DNA of 64,000 nucleotides from Oleiagrimonas sp963817755 (GTDB lineage Bacteria > Pseudomonadota > Gammaproteobacteria > Xanthomonadales > Rhodanobacteraceae), in contig CAWFPB010000003.1 in assembly GCA_963817755.1 (NCBI GenBank), forward strand, positions 372,001-436,000, written 5' to 3'. The position numbers were made by a program, and so were the translations under genes. Shown here piece after piece: positions 1 to 7,395 of this stretch (position 1 is its first letter; every line of letters starts with the position of its first letter). A model generated the notes under the pieces. It did no database searches and was not told where the DNA came from. It saw only the letters and a list, made by a program, of their open reading frames with translations.

Positions 1-645
1 GCACGAGCGGTTTTTGGAGATTCGAAAGTGTCGGCGCTAGCTGAGGCTGGGTGCAGCGGGGACACGAAAAAAATGGAGCGGTTGGCTAAACAAGGGGTCG
101 ATGTGAATGCCACGAGTAAAGATGGAGGGTCAGTGCTCCTATGGGTAATGTATTGTAGAAATCATGACGGATTCGAGAAGCTTCTCGATTTGGGTGCTAA
201 TCCAAATTACAAGTACAATGGAGAGGACTCTGTAACGTTTATTGCTGCCGGGGCAGACTCTCCGGAATGGCTATCTATGGTTCTTGCGCACGGTGGAGAT
301 CCAAGCATATGGGGAAGTGGACCCAGAAGTGCGTTGATGGTTGCAGAGCAATATCGCCGTAGAGACAATATTAAATTATTACTAGATCACGGCGCTGACG
401 TTAATGCTCATCGTTATGGTCTTGGAACCATAGCTGATTATCTAGTGATGGACGGTGAGTTTGGTTCACTAATTAATGTGATCAAGCATGGTTATAATCA
501 CAATTTAACAATATTGGCGCGTGAAATAACTATGAAAAAAACTGATGAAGGCTCTATTGAGTCGGTGCAGAAAAAGCAAATTCTTGAAATGCTCGATAAG
601 CTAGGAGTAAAGTTTCCTTTACCACCGCTTCCAATGAAGCATTAA
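1..645 (+). CDS. ankyrin-repeat protein, 5' end outside window
   Basis: This is an ankyrin-repeat protein of about 205 visible residues. The repeats show as LLDLGANPN, VLAHGGDPS and LLLDHGADVN, each ending in the G-A-D/N-P/V turn. The frame is open from base 1; a GTG at 28 could start it, but the residues encoded before it (FGDSK) fit the family, so the gene probably begins upstream, perhaps with a signal peptide. The coding sequence is clearly AT-rich compared with the 7-64 kb region, which suggests horizontal acquisition. Ankyrin proteins of this short type often lie beside secreted toxins or lipases in Xanthomonadales, so an immunity role is possible, but no effector gene is visible here. 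Confidence 0.75.
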   Translation, partial: ARAVFGDSKVSALAEAGCSGDTKKMERLAKQGVDVNATSKDGGSVLLWVMYCRNHDGFEKLLDLGANPNYKYNGEDSVTFIAAGADSPEWLSMVLAHGGDPSIWGSGPRSALMVAEQYRRRDNIKLLLDHGADVNAHRYGLGTIADYLVMDGEFGSLINVIKHGYNHNLTILAREITMKKTDEGSIESVQKKQILEMLDKLGVKFPLPPLPMKH

Positions 646-746
646 TGACACAAAAAATAAAATTAAAATCGAACCGTACTAAGTAAAAAAATTCTAATAA
701 ATGTAAAAATGTTAACACGAAATAAGGATTCTGGTTTGGGAAATAA

Positions 747-890
747 GGGGTCACCATTTCGCCGCCCTCGTCAATAGAACCATAAGCGCCCGTCTCCCCG
801 CTGCCGGGGAGATCGGTTCCCGCCCCCAAAAAGGGGACGCCATTTCGCCGCCCCCGTCAATAGAACCATAAGTGCCCGTCTATAGGAGAA
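747..890. repeat. Rep-F repeat, one long and one partial copy
   Basis: The long copy (747-820) starts with GGGGTCACCATTTCGCC and contains the hairpin TCTCCCC-GCTGCC-GGGGAGA. A second, shortened copy (831-890) repeats the first half and stops at CCCGTCTATAG, just before the IS3 remnant. The same unit recurs near 2069, 3387, 6196 and 17068, and inverted at 18560 and 44556. Confidence 0.8.
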
Positions 891-912
891 CGCAAAAGTA
901 GAGCTTTCTGGC

Positions 913-2060
913 ATGGTTACCGACCAGGAGGTTCATGAAGAAGTCCGATTTACCGAGACCAGATCGTTCGATCTGAAAGAGGCGGAGCGGTGTGCCGGTC
1001 AAGGAAATGTGCCGGCAGGCCGGCATCAGGATGCCGACTTACTACAAGTGGAAATCGAAGTATGGCGGGATGGAGGCCTCGGACCTGAAGCGGGTCAAGG
1101 AACTGGAAGCGGAGAATGCCAAGCTCAAGCGTATGTTTGCCGAAATGGCGCTGGAGAATGCGGCGATGAAGGATCTGATCGCAAAAAAACTCTGAGGCCG
1201 GATGGGCGAGCGGGAAGCGGCCCGGTATCTGGTAGCGGCAGCACTGGCGTTCCGTGGTCAGGGCCTGACTTGCGTGGGTCTGGCTCGTTCGGCGGTATCG
1301 AGGAACCGGTGGGCTGGATGGTGCGGGATGCCAAGTTGGTGGCTGCATTGGCGCGGCCTGGTGGAGGAACGACCGAGCCGGGGGTTCTGGAAGTGCTGCC
1401 AGCGCCTGCGGTTGGAAGGGGCCAGCTGGAACCACAAGCGAATCTATCGGGTGTACAATGCATGAGATTGAACCTGCGACGGGCAGCTAGGCGGCGCCTG
1501 CCTAAACGGGAGCGGCGTGCCCTTGTATGTGCCCGCCTGAGCCTGATGCGGTCTGGTCAGCGGATTTCATGGCGGATGCCTTGGCCTGCGGGCGGCGTTT
1601 CCGGCATGTTCAACGTGGTGGATGACTTCAACCGGGAGGCGCTGCATATCGAGGTGGATACGTCGATACCTCGGAACGGCTGGTGCGGGTCTTCGAGCAG
1701 ATCTGGAGTGACGCAAGGGCTGCCGCAAGTGCTGCGCACCGACAATGGACCTGAATTCCTGGGAGAGGCCTTCATGAGGTGGGCAAAGGAGGACGGCATG
1801 GCGATCCGGTACATCCAGCCTGGCAAGCCGAACCAGAACGCCTACATAGAGCGGTTCAACCGCACGCTTGCGCGATGAAGCTGCTCGAGCGCGTATCTGT
1901 TCTTGCGACGTCGGGAGGATGTCCGGAGAGGCCGTCTACTGGTGGATGATCGAATACAACGAGCAGCGACCTCATGACTCACTGGGCAGATCGACGCCCG
2001 CTCGAGTACCGTCAACGAAAGCACGCCGGAAACTCTACTTATGAACTGTCGCTTGACGGG
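913..2060 (+). pseudogene. degenerate IS3-family transposase (orfA + orfB)
   Basis: This is the remnant of an IS3-family insertion sequence (IS407-like). The orfA part (934-1195) encodes a helix-turn-helix and leucine-zipper segment (VKEMCRQAG, YYKWKSKYGG, KRVKELEAENAKL). The orfB part carries an rve-type DDE integrase core: SADFMADAL, LRTDNGPEFLGEAF and NAYIERFNRT supply the D, D and E positions. The reading frame changes several times: orfA is broken after its first codons, and orfB jumps frame near 1310, 1465, 1700 and 1880. The C-terminal part (YWWMIEYNEQRPHDS) is readable to about 2045. No intact transposase can be made. Confidence 0.85.
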
Positions 2061-2068
2061 GAAGCTTA

Positions 2069-2185
2069 CGTCCCCGCTGCCGGGGAGATCGTTGCCACGT
2101 AGCCATCGGTCCGACTTCCGCTGCGTTTCTTCTCGGCGCGAGGATCGCGCCAGACCCCCAAAAAAGGGGGCGGGGGTAATTAAGT
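2069..2185. repeat. Rep-F right half followed by Rep-A-like end
   Basis: Bases 2069-2157 repeat the right half of Rep-F (CCCCGCTGCCGGGGAGATC through GGCGCGAGGATCGCGCCAG). They are followed at 2159-2185 by a Rep-A-like end (GGGGGCGGGGGTAATTAAG). The block abuts the 3' end of the IS3 remnant. Confidence 0.75.
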
Positions 2186-2229
2186 CTCTAAATCTTGACC
2201 AACGATCCAACTAGAAGCAAGGTCGCGCT

Positions 2230-2583
2230 ATGTATATAGAATCCGAATTATCTGAATCAAAATGGTGGAGATGGCCAATTCTTCCTTTTGCCGCTATTGT
2301 AGGAGCTGCCATTGCCACGTTCTTAATTCAAGTGCTTATGTGGCTTGCAATGAAGTTTCAGGGAGGGTTTAGCGAGGATGGTTGGTATTTCCATTATATA
2401 ATGCCACTTATATCATCTGCAATTTTTGGATATTTTTATACAATTATTTCTTGTATGGACGCGCCGCGCGGCAAAGTTCTAGCCGGGACTGTTATGGTCA
2501 CCGTGCTTGGCCTTTTCTGTCTGGTAAGCGTTTTTCTTGCATGGTTCACAAAAACGGTTCCAGGTGCACATACGCTCGTTTGA
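2230..2583 (+). CDS. hypothetical membrane protein, C-terminus supplied by a repeat
   Basis: This 117-residue protein has three predicted membrane helices: residues about 15-40, 55-76 and 84-106. I do not recognise a family. It is AT-rich, like the other orphan genes in the first 6 kb. The last dozen codons (KTVPGAHTLV) and the TGA are encoded by a Rep-C copy (2549-2583), so the native C-terminus was probably lost when the repeat arrived. It may be a truncated pseudogene. Confidence 0.6.
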   Translation: MYIESELSESKWWRWPILPFAAIVGAAIATFLIQVLMWLAMKFQGGFSEDGWYFHYIMPLISSAIFGYFYTIISCMDAPRGKVLAGTVMVTVLGLFCLVSVFLAWFTKTVPGAHTLV

Positions 2584-2671
2584 AAAAACGGTTCCAGGTG
2601 CACATACGGGCAAAGCAGGGGTCAGAGTGCACTTTTACATGATGGGTAGGATAAAAGTCTACTCTGACCCC
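2549..2671. repeat. two Rep-C copies and a Rep-D hairpin
   Basis: Rep-C (core GGTTCCAGGTGCACATA) occurs at 2549-2583 and again, truncated, at 2583-2609. It is followed by Rep-D at 2618-2671: GGGGTCAGAGTGCACTTTTA and a facing arm ending TCTACTCTGACCCC, about 14 bases apart. The Rep-D arms pair almost perfectly, giving a REPIN-like hairpin. Rep-D recurs at 17212-17262. Confidence 0.85.
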
Positions 2672-2718
2672 TTTTTCTTTTTTCTTTATGGGCTGCGTTT
2701 TAATTTTCAGGGCATGCC

Positions 2719-3372
2719 ATGATTCAAACCAGGCGCAAGAGTTCAGGAAAACCATCCCCGCGCGTGCTGCTGCATGCGTTATTCTTGCTGTCTGCCTATC
2801 TTCTGCTTCTAATATATAGCTTCACTGAAAAAGGGTTCTTCGTGAGCCGGGCATGCTTGCATGCCTTTTTCTGGCCAGTCGTGGCGGCTTGTACATTACT
2901 CACGATGTCGTTATTGCTGCATATGCGACCAAGCAAAACAGAACGGGAATCGGAAAACCTTGTTACGACGGGAAAGCGCGTGCTGGTGAAAGGGATTCTT
3001 GTGCCGGTCGTTTCTTTTCTGGTTTTCTACGTTGCCTATGCAAGGAACCTTCCGCAAGCCATCAACGCTTTTATCGGCACGCCGTACAAGGCCAGGTTCC
3101 TGGTCGAGACTGCATACAGAGACCACGGCATGTACCGCTACCGCTGGCTGTGTCCCAACCACATCACGTTGTTCAAGTTTGATGACGTGCCCATGCACAC
3201 GGTTTGTCTGGACGACGAAGAAGCGTCTGGCGTGGAAGTCGGCAGCTATTTGAGTGTCATCGGAAAACGGTCCTGGTTTGGGACCAGTATCGAACGCGTT
3301 GATACGCCCGCTCAGAAAAATGCGATGGAGGTAATCAATACTCCTGATCCTGTCGGACGCGAAGATCCATAA
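2719..3372 (+). CDS. hypothetical membrane-anchored protein
   Basis: This 217-residue protein has helices at about residues 15-36, 45-66 and 88-107, followed by a soluble C-terminal domain of about 100 residues (ARFLVETAYRDHGMYRYRW, then a Cys pair at WLCPNH and HTVCLDD). I do not recognise the family. The soluble part probably lies outside the cytoplasm and the two cysteines could form a disulfide. Base composition is intermediate between the AT-rich orphans and the core genes. It is flanked by Rep-D upstream and Rep-F downstream, so its neighbours say little about function. Confidence 0.65.
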   Translation: MIQTRRKSSGKPSPRVLLHALFLLSAYLLLLIYSFTEKGFFVSRACLHAFFWPVVAACTLLTMSLLLHMRPSKTERESENLVTTGKRVLVKGILVPVVSFLVFYVAYARNLPQAINAFIGTPYKARFLVETAYRDHGMYRYRWLCPNHITLFKFDDVPMHTVCLDDEEASGVEVGSYLSVIGKRSWFGTSIERVDTPAQKNAMEVINTPDPVGREDP

Positions 3373-3386
3373 GTGCCAAAAAATAA

Positions 3387-3480
3387 GGGGTCACCATTTC
3401 GCCGCCGCCGTCAATAGAACCATAAGCGCCCGTCTCCCCATTGTCGGGGAGATCGGTGCCACGTAGCCATCGGCCCGACT
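3387..3480. repeat. Rep-F copy directly abutting a RAYT element
   Basis: The sequence runs from GGGGTCACCATTTCGCC through the CCCCATTGTCGGGG hairpin to CGACTTCCACTGCGTTG, and then passes into the Rep-A end of the RAYT element at 3495. The loop differs from the usual GCTGCC. Confidence 0.8.
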
Positions 3481-3494
3481 TCCACTGCGTTGCC

Positions 3495-4321
3495 AAAAAG
3501 GGGACGGGGGTAATTAAGTCTCCTGCTCTTGCCCCTTGATCCGCCGAGGTCTCCCGCGCGGGCGGACTGCGGCGGGTCGGCCGAGTGCTTTTTCGATCAT
3601 GGCCTGGAACGTCCGGTCGCCCAGTGCGCGTTCTTTCTGTAGATGGGTGCGGATGCGGTCGAGATCTTCGCTGTTCACGCCCTCGCGTAGCCAGGCCTGA
3701 TAGGCGAGGGCGCGTTTGACCGGGTCTCGGTCCAGCGATAGGTACACGCTATGCGGTGTTACCAGAGGATCCGACAGCAGGCCTACGTTGGCATGAACAC
3801 TCGACCAACGGTGCTGTTCTGCCCGGGTGACCATGGCTGCACGAACCGGATTGAGTTCGATGTAGCGATACACCGTCATCAGGTATCGTTCGGTATCCAC
3901 GGGGCAGGATTTGAAGCGGCCCTGCCAGAGGGTTCCGACCCGCCGATGACGGCGGTTAAAGGCGCGGACATAACACTGGCCCACATGGCGCATGGCGCGT
4001 GAAAGGGCTTGGCGCTCGGGTGGTGTCACCAGCAGGTGGATGTGGTTGCCCATGAACACGTAGGCATGCACCGGGATCTCATGTTCGGACATGCCTTCAC
4101 AAAGCAGGGCATGGAAATGCTCGCGGTCTGCATCATCCACGAAGATCGCGCATCGGTTCACGCCCCGCTGAGTGACATGCAGCGGTACGCCGGGCAGTTC
4201 GATGCGGGCTTGGCGTGGCATGCGGCAAGCGTTGCATGCCATTGGGCAGGAGTTCTGTCGGGCGCAGCCAACCATCCATGTAGGCTATCGCGTGGCTTAA
4301 TTACCCCCGTCCCCTTTAAAG
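3495..4321 (-). mobile_element. complete group-A RAYT element bounded by inverted Rep-A
   Basis: The element is bounded by inverted copies of Rep-A: AAAGGGGACGGGGGTAATTA at 3495-3522 and its complement ending CCCCTTTAAAG at 4296-4321. It holds one RAYT gene on the minus strand. A RAYT gene flanked by inverted REP sequences is the usual REP/RAYT arrangement. Partial tandem copies follow directly on the right. Confidence 0.8.
3514..4221 (-). CDS. REP-associated tyrosine transposase (RAYT, group A)
   Basis: This is an IS200-like Y1 single-strand transposase of the TnpA-REP type, 235 residues from the ATG at 4221 (an in-frame ATG at 4275 would add 18 unlikely residues). The HUH motif is GNHIHLLV, and the likely catalytic tyrosine lies in VYRYIELNPVRA. 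The start MPRQARIELPGVPLHVTQRG is typical of the family. RAYT proteins act on hairpin REP sequences. The TAA stop lies inside the Rep-A repeat, so gene and cognate end are fused. This is the most complete group-A copy in the window. Confidence 0.85.
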   Translation of the reverse strand: MPRQARIELPGVPLHVTQRGVNRCAIFVDDADREHFHALLCEGMSEHEIPVHAYVFMGNHIHLLVTPPERQALSRAMRHVGQCYVRAFNRRHRRVGTLWQGRFKSCPVDTERYLMTVYRYIELNPVRAAMVTRAEQHRWSSVHANVGLLSDPLVTPHSVYLSLDRDPVKRALAYQAWLREGVNSEDLDRIRTHLQKERALGDRTFQAMIEKALGRPAAVRPRGRPRRIKGQEQET

Positions 4322-4324
4322 ATG

Positions 4325-4675
4325 TAACACTGGCCCACATGGCGCATGGCTCGTGAAAGGGCTTGGCGCTCGGGTGGTGTCACCAGCAGGTGGATGTGGT
4401 TGCCCATGAACACGTAGGCATGCACCGGGATCTCATGTTCGGACATGCCTTCACAAAGCAGGGCATGGAAATGCTCGCGGTCTGCATCATCCACGAAGAT
4501 CGCGCATCGGTTCACGCCCCGCTGAGTGACATGCAGCGGTACGCCGGGCAGTTCGATGCGGGCTTGGCGTGGCATGCGGCAAGCGTTGCATGCCATTGGG
4601 CAGGAGTTCTGTCGGGCGCAGCCAACCATCCATGTAGGCTATCGCATGGCTTAATTACCCCCGTCCCCTTTAAAG
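4325..4675 (-). pseudogene. 5' half of a group-A RAYT (tandem partial duplication)
   Basis: This fragment repeats, almost base for base, the stretch from about 3970 to 4321: the RAYT N-terminus (start at 4575) through HVGQCY, including the HUH motif. It then breaks into Rep-A sequence at 4321. The catalytic tyrosine and C-terminus are missing. It ends on the right with another Rep-A copy (4650-4675). The near identity to the adjacent element implies a recent duplication. Confidence 0.85.
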
Positions 4676-4750
4676 AGTCCCCTTTAAAGATGTAGGCTAT
4701 CGCGTGGCTTAATTACCCCCGTCCCCTTTAAAGCAGTCCCCTTTAAAGCA
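4676..4750. repeat. stacked Rep-A ends between RAYT fragments
   Basis: The motif CCCCTTTAAAG occurs four times between 4665 and 4750. A further copy of the element's right end (TGTAGGCTATCGCGTGGCTT plus Rep-A, 4691-4733) lies among them. This looks like slippage or repeated recombination at the element terminus. Confidence 0.8.
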
Positions 4751-5083
4751 GCGTTCCTTCTGTAGATGGATGCGTATGCGCTCGAGTTCTTCGTCATTCA
4801 CGCCATCGCGAAGCCAGGCCTGGTAGGTCAGGGCGCGTTGGACTGGATCGCGGTCCAGTGCAAGGTACACCGGATGCGGTGTCACCAGTGGATCGATGAG
4901 CAAACCCAGATTTGCGTGGATGCTCGACCAGCGGTGTTGCTCTGCTCGCTCGACCATGGTGGCACGAACCGGATTGAGTTCGATGTAGCGATATACCGTC
5001 ATTAGGTAGCGCTCTGTATCCACGGGGCAGGATTTGAAGCGTCCCTGCCAGAGCGTTCCGACGCGCCGATGGCGTCGGTTAAA
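4751..5083 (-). pseudogene. 3' half of a group-A RAYT
   Basis: This encodes FNRRHRRVGTLWQGRFKSC through HLQKER, the C-terminal half of a group-A RAYT including the Tyr-containing VYRYIELNPVRA. It differs from the 3514 copy at several residues (ATMVERAEQ, NDEELERI), so it derives from a distinct copy. It is cut at 5083 by a Rep-C repeat and at 4750 by Rep-A. Confidence 0.85.
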
Positions 5084-5085
5084 GG

Positions 5086-5148
5086 TAAAAACGGTTCCAG
5101 GTACACATACACCCGTTTGAACTGATGAGAAAATTGCTCTGACCCCTT
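5086..5148. repeat. Rep-C copy plus half of Rep-D
   Basis: Rep-C (GGTTCCAGGTACACATACACC, ending CGTTTGAAC) lies at 5086-5121 and interrupts the RAYT fragment. It is followed by GCTCTGACCCC, one arm of Rep-D. Confidence 0.75.
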
Positions 5149-5204
5149 CGGGTTTCAATGCATACTAAATGAACTTGTAAAGATTAGAGTCAGGGGTGAA
5201 TCGC

Positions 5205-6041
5205 ATGAGCCGCCACAACAGTAAAATATGTTTTGCTGCTTTGTTTGTACTTGGCTTTACGTCATTTTCTGTTAACGCCAGGCAATGTAATCTCCATGAT
5301 TTTCTCCATGTCTTGGGTAATCCAAAAAACTCTATGTTGTTTGAAAGTGAGTATACCCCTCACTATGTCCGATTTTTAATTGGGTATGACGCATCTAAGA
5401 ATATTCTCATTGGTCGATACGCCCAGGGGAATCCAGAAAAATCCGTAGAAATGATCAGTCCTGTTATGAAGGATGGAGTGATCAGGTTCCGTGCACTTAA
5501 CTCATTAGATTCACCTGTAAGAATTGATCTCAAGTTCAGGGATGTTAATGAAAAGGTGTATACAAGTAACGATAGTTGCGATACTCTTGATGGAGTCATC
5601 TATTTTAGTAAAACCATAACTCGTAAGATTATGTTTTCAGTCAACGGGCCTGCAATCTTCAGGCCCGAATACAGAGATGCGCAGATCAAAAATCAAAAGG
5701 CCGCAATAAAATTAAAAGAAATTGCTGCAACAAATTCGAAATTCGAATTCATGAAATTGCTATCCTATCCTTTCAATTTCTGTAAAGCGTATCCGCGGGG
5801 ATTTTGGGTAATCATCAATACTCCCAAAGAGGCAGAGTCATTTTATTCTAAAATCATGACAAGTGGCGAGCGTAAAATCATTAAGAATGCTGTCCCCTAT
5901 AACCTTTATACAGGCTCTGATTCATCTAGTTTGTTTGCTCGGCAAAGTATAAGTATCCATGATGGCCACATAATAACTATTTGTGTACAGTCAGACCCCG
6001 TTTATCTTATGAATATTGTCCCATGTTATGGGTGCCCTTGA
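5205..6041 (+). CDS. hypothetical secreted protein
   Basis: This 278-residue protein starts with a clear signal peptide (KICFAALFVLGFTSFSVNA, cleavage before RQC). The ATG at 5205 is preferred over a GTG at 5196. I do not recognise a domain. Several cysteines occur in the mature protein, including a C-terminal CYGC pair. It is strongly AT-rich, like 1-645 and 2230-2583, which suggests an acquired gene. It lies between Rep-C copies at 5086 and 6053. Confidence 0.65.
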   Translation: MSRHNSKICFAALFVLGFTSFSVNARQCNLHDFLHVLGNPKNSMLFESEYTPHYVRFLIGYDASKNILIGRYAQGNPEKSVEMISPVMKDGVIRFRALNSLDSPVRIDLKFRDVNEKVYTSNDSCDTLDGVIYFSKTITRKIMFSVNGPAIFRPEYRDAQIKNQKAAIKLKEIAATNSKFEFMKLLSYPFNFCKAYPRGFWVIINTPKEAESFYSKIMTSGERKIIKNAVPYNLYTGSDSSSLFARQSISIHDGHIITICVQSDPVYLMNIVPCYGCP

Positions 6042-6052
6042 TGTCTCGGTAA

Positions 6053-6282
6053 TAAAAACGGTTCCGGTACACATGCACCCGTTTGAACTGATGGGTGCTC
6101 AGGGCTCAGTATTCTTGCGCGGTCTGAAAAAAGGTGTCAGGGACAATTTTTAACTAACTGGGTCAGAGTTCCTTAGTAGTCGCCAAAAACTAACGGGGTC
6201 ACCATTTCGCCGCCCCCGTCAATAGAACCATAAACGCCCGTCTCCCCGCTGCCGGGGAAATCGGTGCCACGTAGCCATCGAA
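6053..6282. repeat. cluster of Rep-C, Rep-E, Rep-B and Rep-F pieces
   Basis: In order: Rep-C (6053-6087, GGTTCCGGTACACATGCACC), Rep-E (6128-6155, GGTGTCAGGGACAATTTTTA), a Rep-B core (about 6163-6180, CTGGGTCAGAGTTCCTTAG) and Rep-F (6196-6282). No gene is seen in this stretch. Confidence 0.75.
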
Positions 6283-6364
6283 ATGCGCGACTTGCGCGAT
6301 CACACTTTCCTTGCGAGCCCGCCTTGCCCGATGATGGCGGTCAGTCGACCCGGGGAGCCCCGTG

Positions 6365-7177
6365 ATGAGAACCGCACGATTGGTTTCACGCCTGCGCGAA
6401 CAGGACTGGCTGGCCGTATTCATCGAACTGGTGATCGTGGTCGCCGGCATCCTGATCGCGCTTCAGGTGAGCAACTGGAACCAGGAACGCCTGGACCATG
6501 CCCGCGCACAGTCGTATTACCGGCGCATCCAGGCCGACCTGGCCACCGATCGCCAGAATATCGGCCATGCCCTGACCTACTGGAAGAAGGTCGGGGTGTA
6601 CGGTCGGCAGGCCATGGCCTACGGCGAGACCGGCAAGCGGCCCGGCGATTCGGATTGGCAAACGATCCTGGCCTATTACCAGGCCAGCCAGATCCTGCCG
6701 TTCGAGCTGAGCAGCACCACCTTCGACGAGCTGCGCAGTGACGGCGACATGTCGCTCATCACCGACGAGAACCTGAGGCGGCACATGTCGGACTACTACC
6801 GTCTTTCGGGCAACGGCATCACGTCCATGATCCTCCACCACAACCCGGTCTACCGCAAGCAGATCCGGGGACTGACGCCCTGGCCGGTGCAGATGTACAT
6901 CTGGGACCACTGTTTCAACGAGACGAGCAGCCTCATGACCCAGCAGCTGCTCGCATGTCCGTCGCCGATCAGTGCCCAGGAAGCCGCCGCCATCCTGGCC
7001 GTCTACCGGCAATCACCCACCCTGCTGGACCACCTGCGCACCTGGATGTCCACGCTGCGCGTCAGCGCCATCGTGCTCGACAACCTACGCCTGGACAACC
7101 GGCACCTTGCCGCCGAAATCACCACGGCCCAGCAGGATCGTCACCCAAAAAGCCAAAAAGGGGACGGGGGTAATTAA
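6365..7177 (+). CDS. DUF6090-like membrane-anchored protein
   Basis: This 270-residue protein has the DUF6090-type N-terminus: a short basic stretch, then a single helix WLAVFIELVIVVAGILIALQ followed by VSNWNQERLD. The rest is helical and probably periplasmic. Function is unknown. Relatives lie at 39113, 41131, 41853 and 42558. The gene starts at ATG 6365 (or the adjacent GTG 6362) after GGGGAG. The last codons (KSQKGDGGN) come from a Rep-A repeat, so the native C-terminus was probably replaced. Confidence 0.65.
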   Translation: MRTARLVSRLREQDWLAVFIELVIVVAGILIALQVSNWNQERLDHARAQSYYRRIQADLATDRQNIGHALTYWKKVGVYGRQAMAYGETGKRPGDSDWQTILAYYQASQILPFELSSTTFDELRSDGDMSLITDENLRRHMSDYYRLSGNGITSMILHHNPVYRKQIRGLTPWPVQMYIWDHCFNETSSLMTQQLLACPSPISAQEAAAILAVYRQSPTLLDHLRTWMSTLRVSAIVLDNLRLDNRHLAAEITTAQQDRHPKSQKGDGGN

Positions 7178-7375
7178 GTCTCCTGATCCTGCCTCAAGCT
7201 GGACACCCAAAAGGGGACGACACCCATAAGGGGACGGGGGTAATTAAGTTTGCCGATTCTGCCTCGAGATGCGCCGTGGCCTCCCGCGTGTCCGGGCGGC
7301 CACGGGTCGACCGAGCGCATTTTCGATCATGGCCTGGGAAATAACGGAATCAGAGCCCCTTGCGGGTGCTCCTTT
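7155..7375. repeat. Rep-A copies, RAYT tail remnant and Rep-B piece
   Basis: Rep-A copies lie at 7155-7182 and 7227-7249 with a broken one at about 7208. The sequence at 7250-7338 encodes, on the minus strand, the last 30 residues of a group-A RAYT (QAMIENALGRP, RGRPRRI). It is cut at 7339 by a Rep-B-like piece (ATCAGAGCCCCTTGCGG). Confidence 0.75.
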
Positions 7376-7395
7376 TAGGTGAATCAGCGCCTGCC

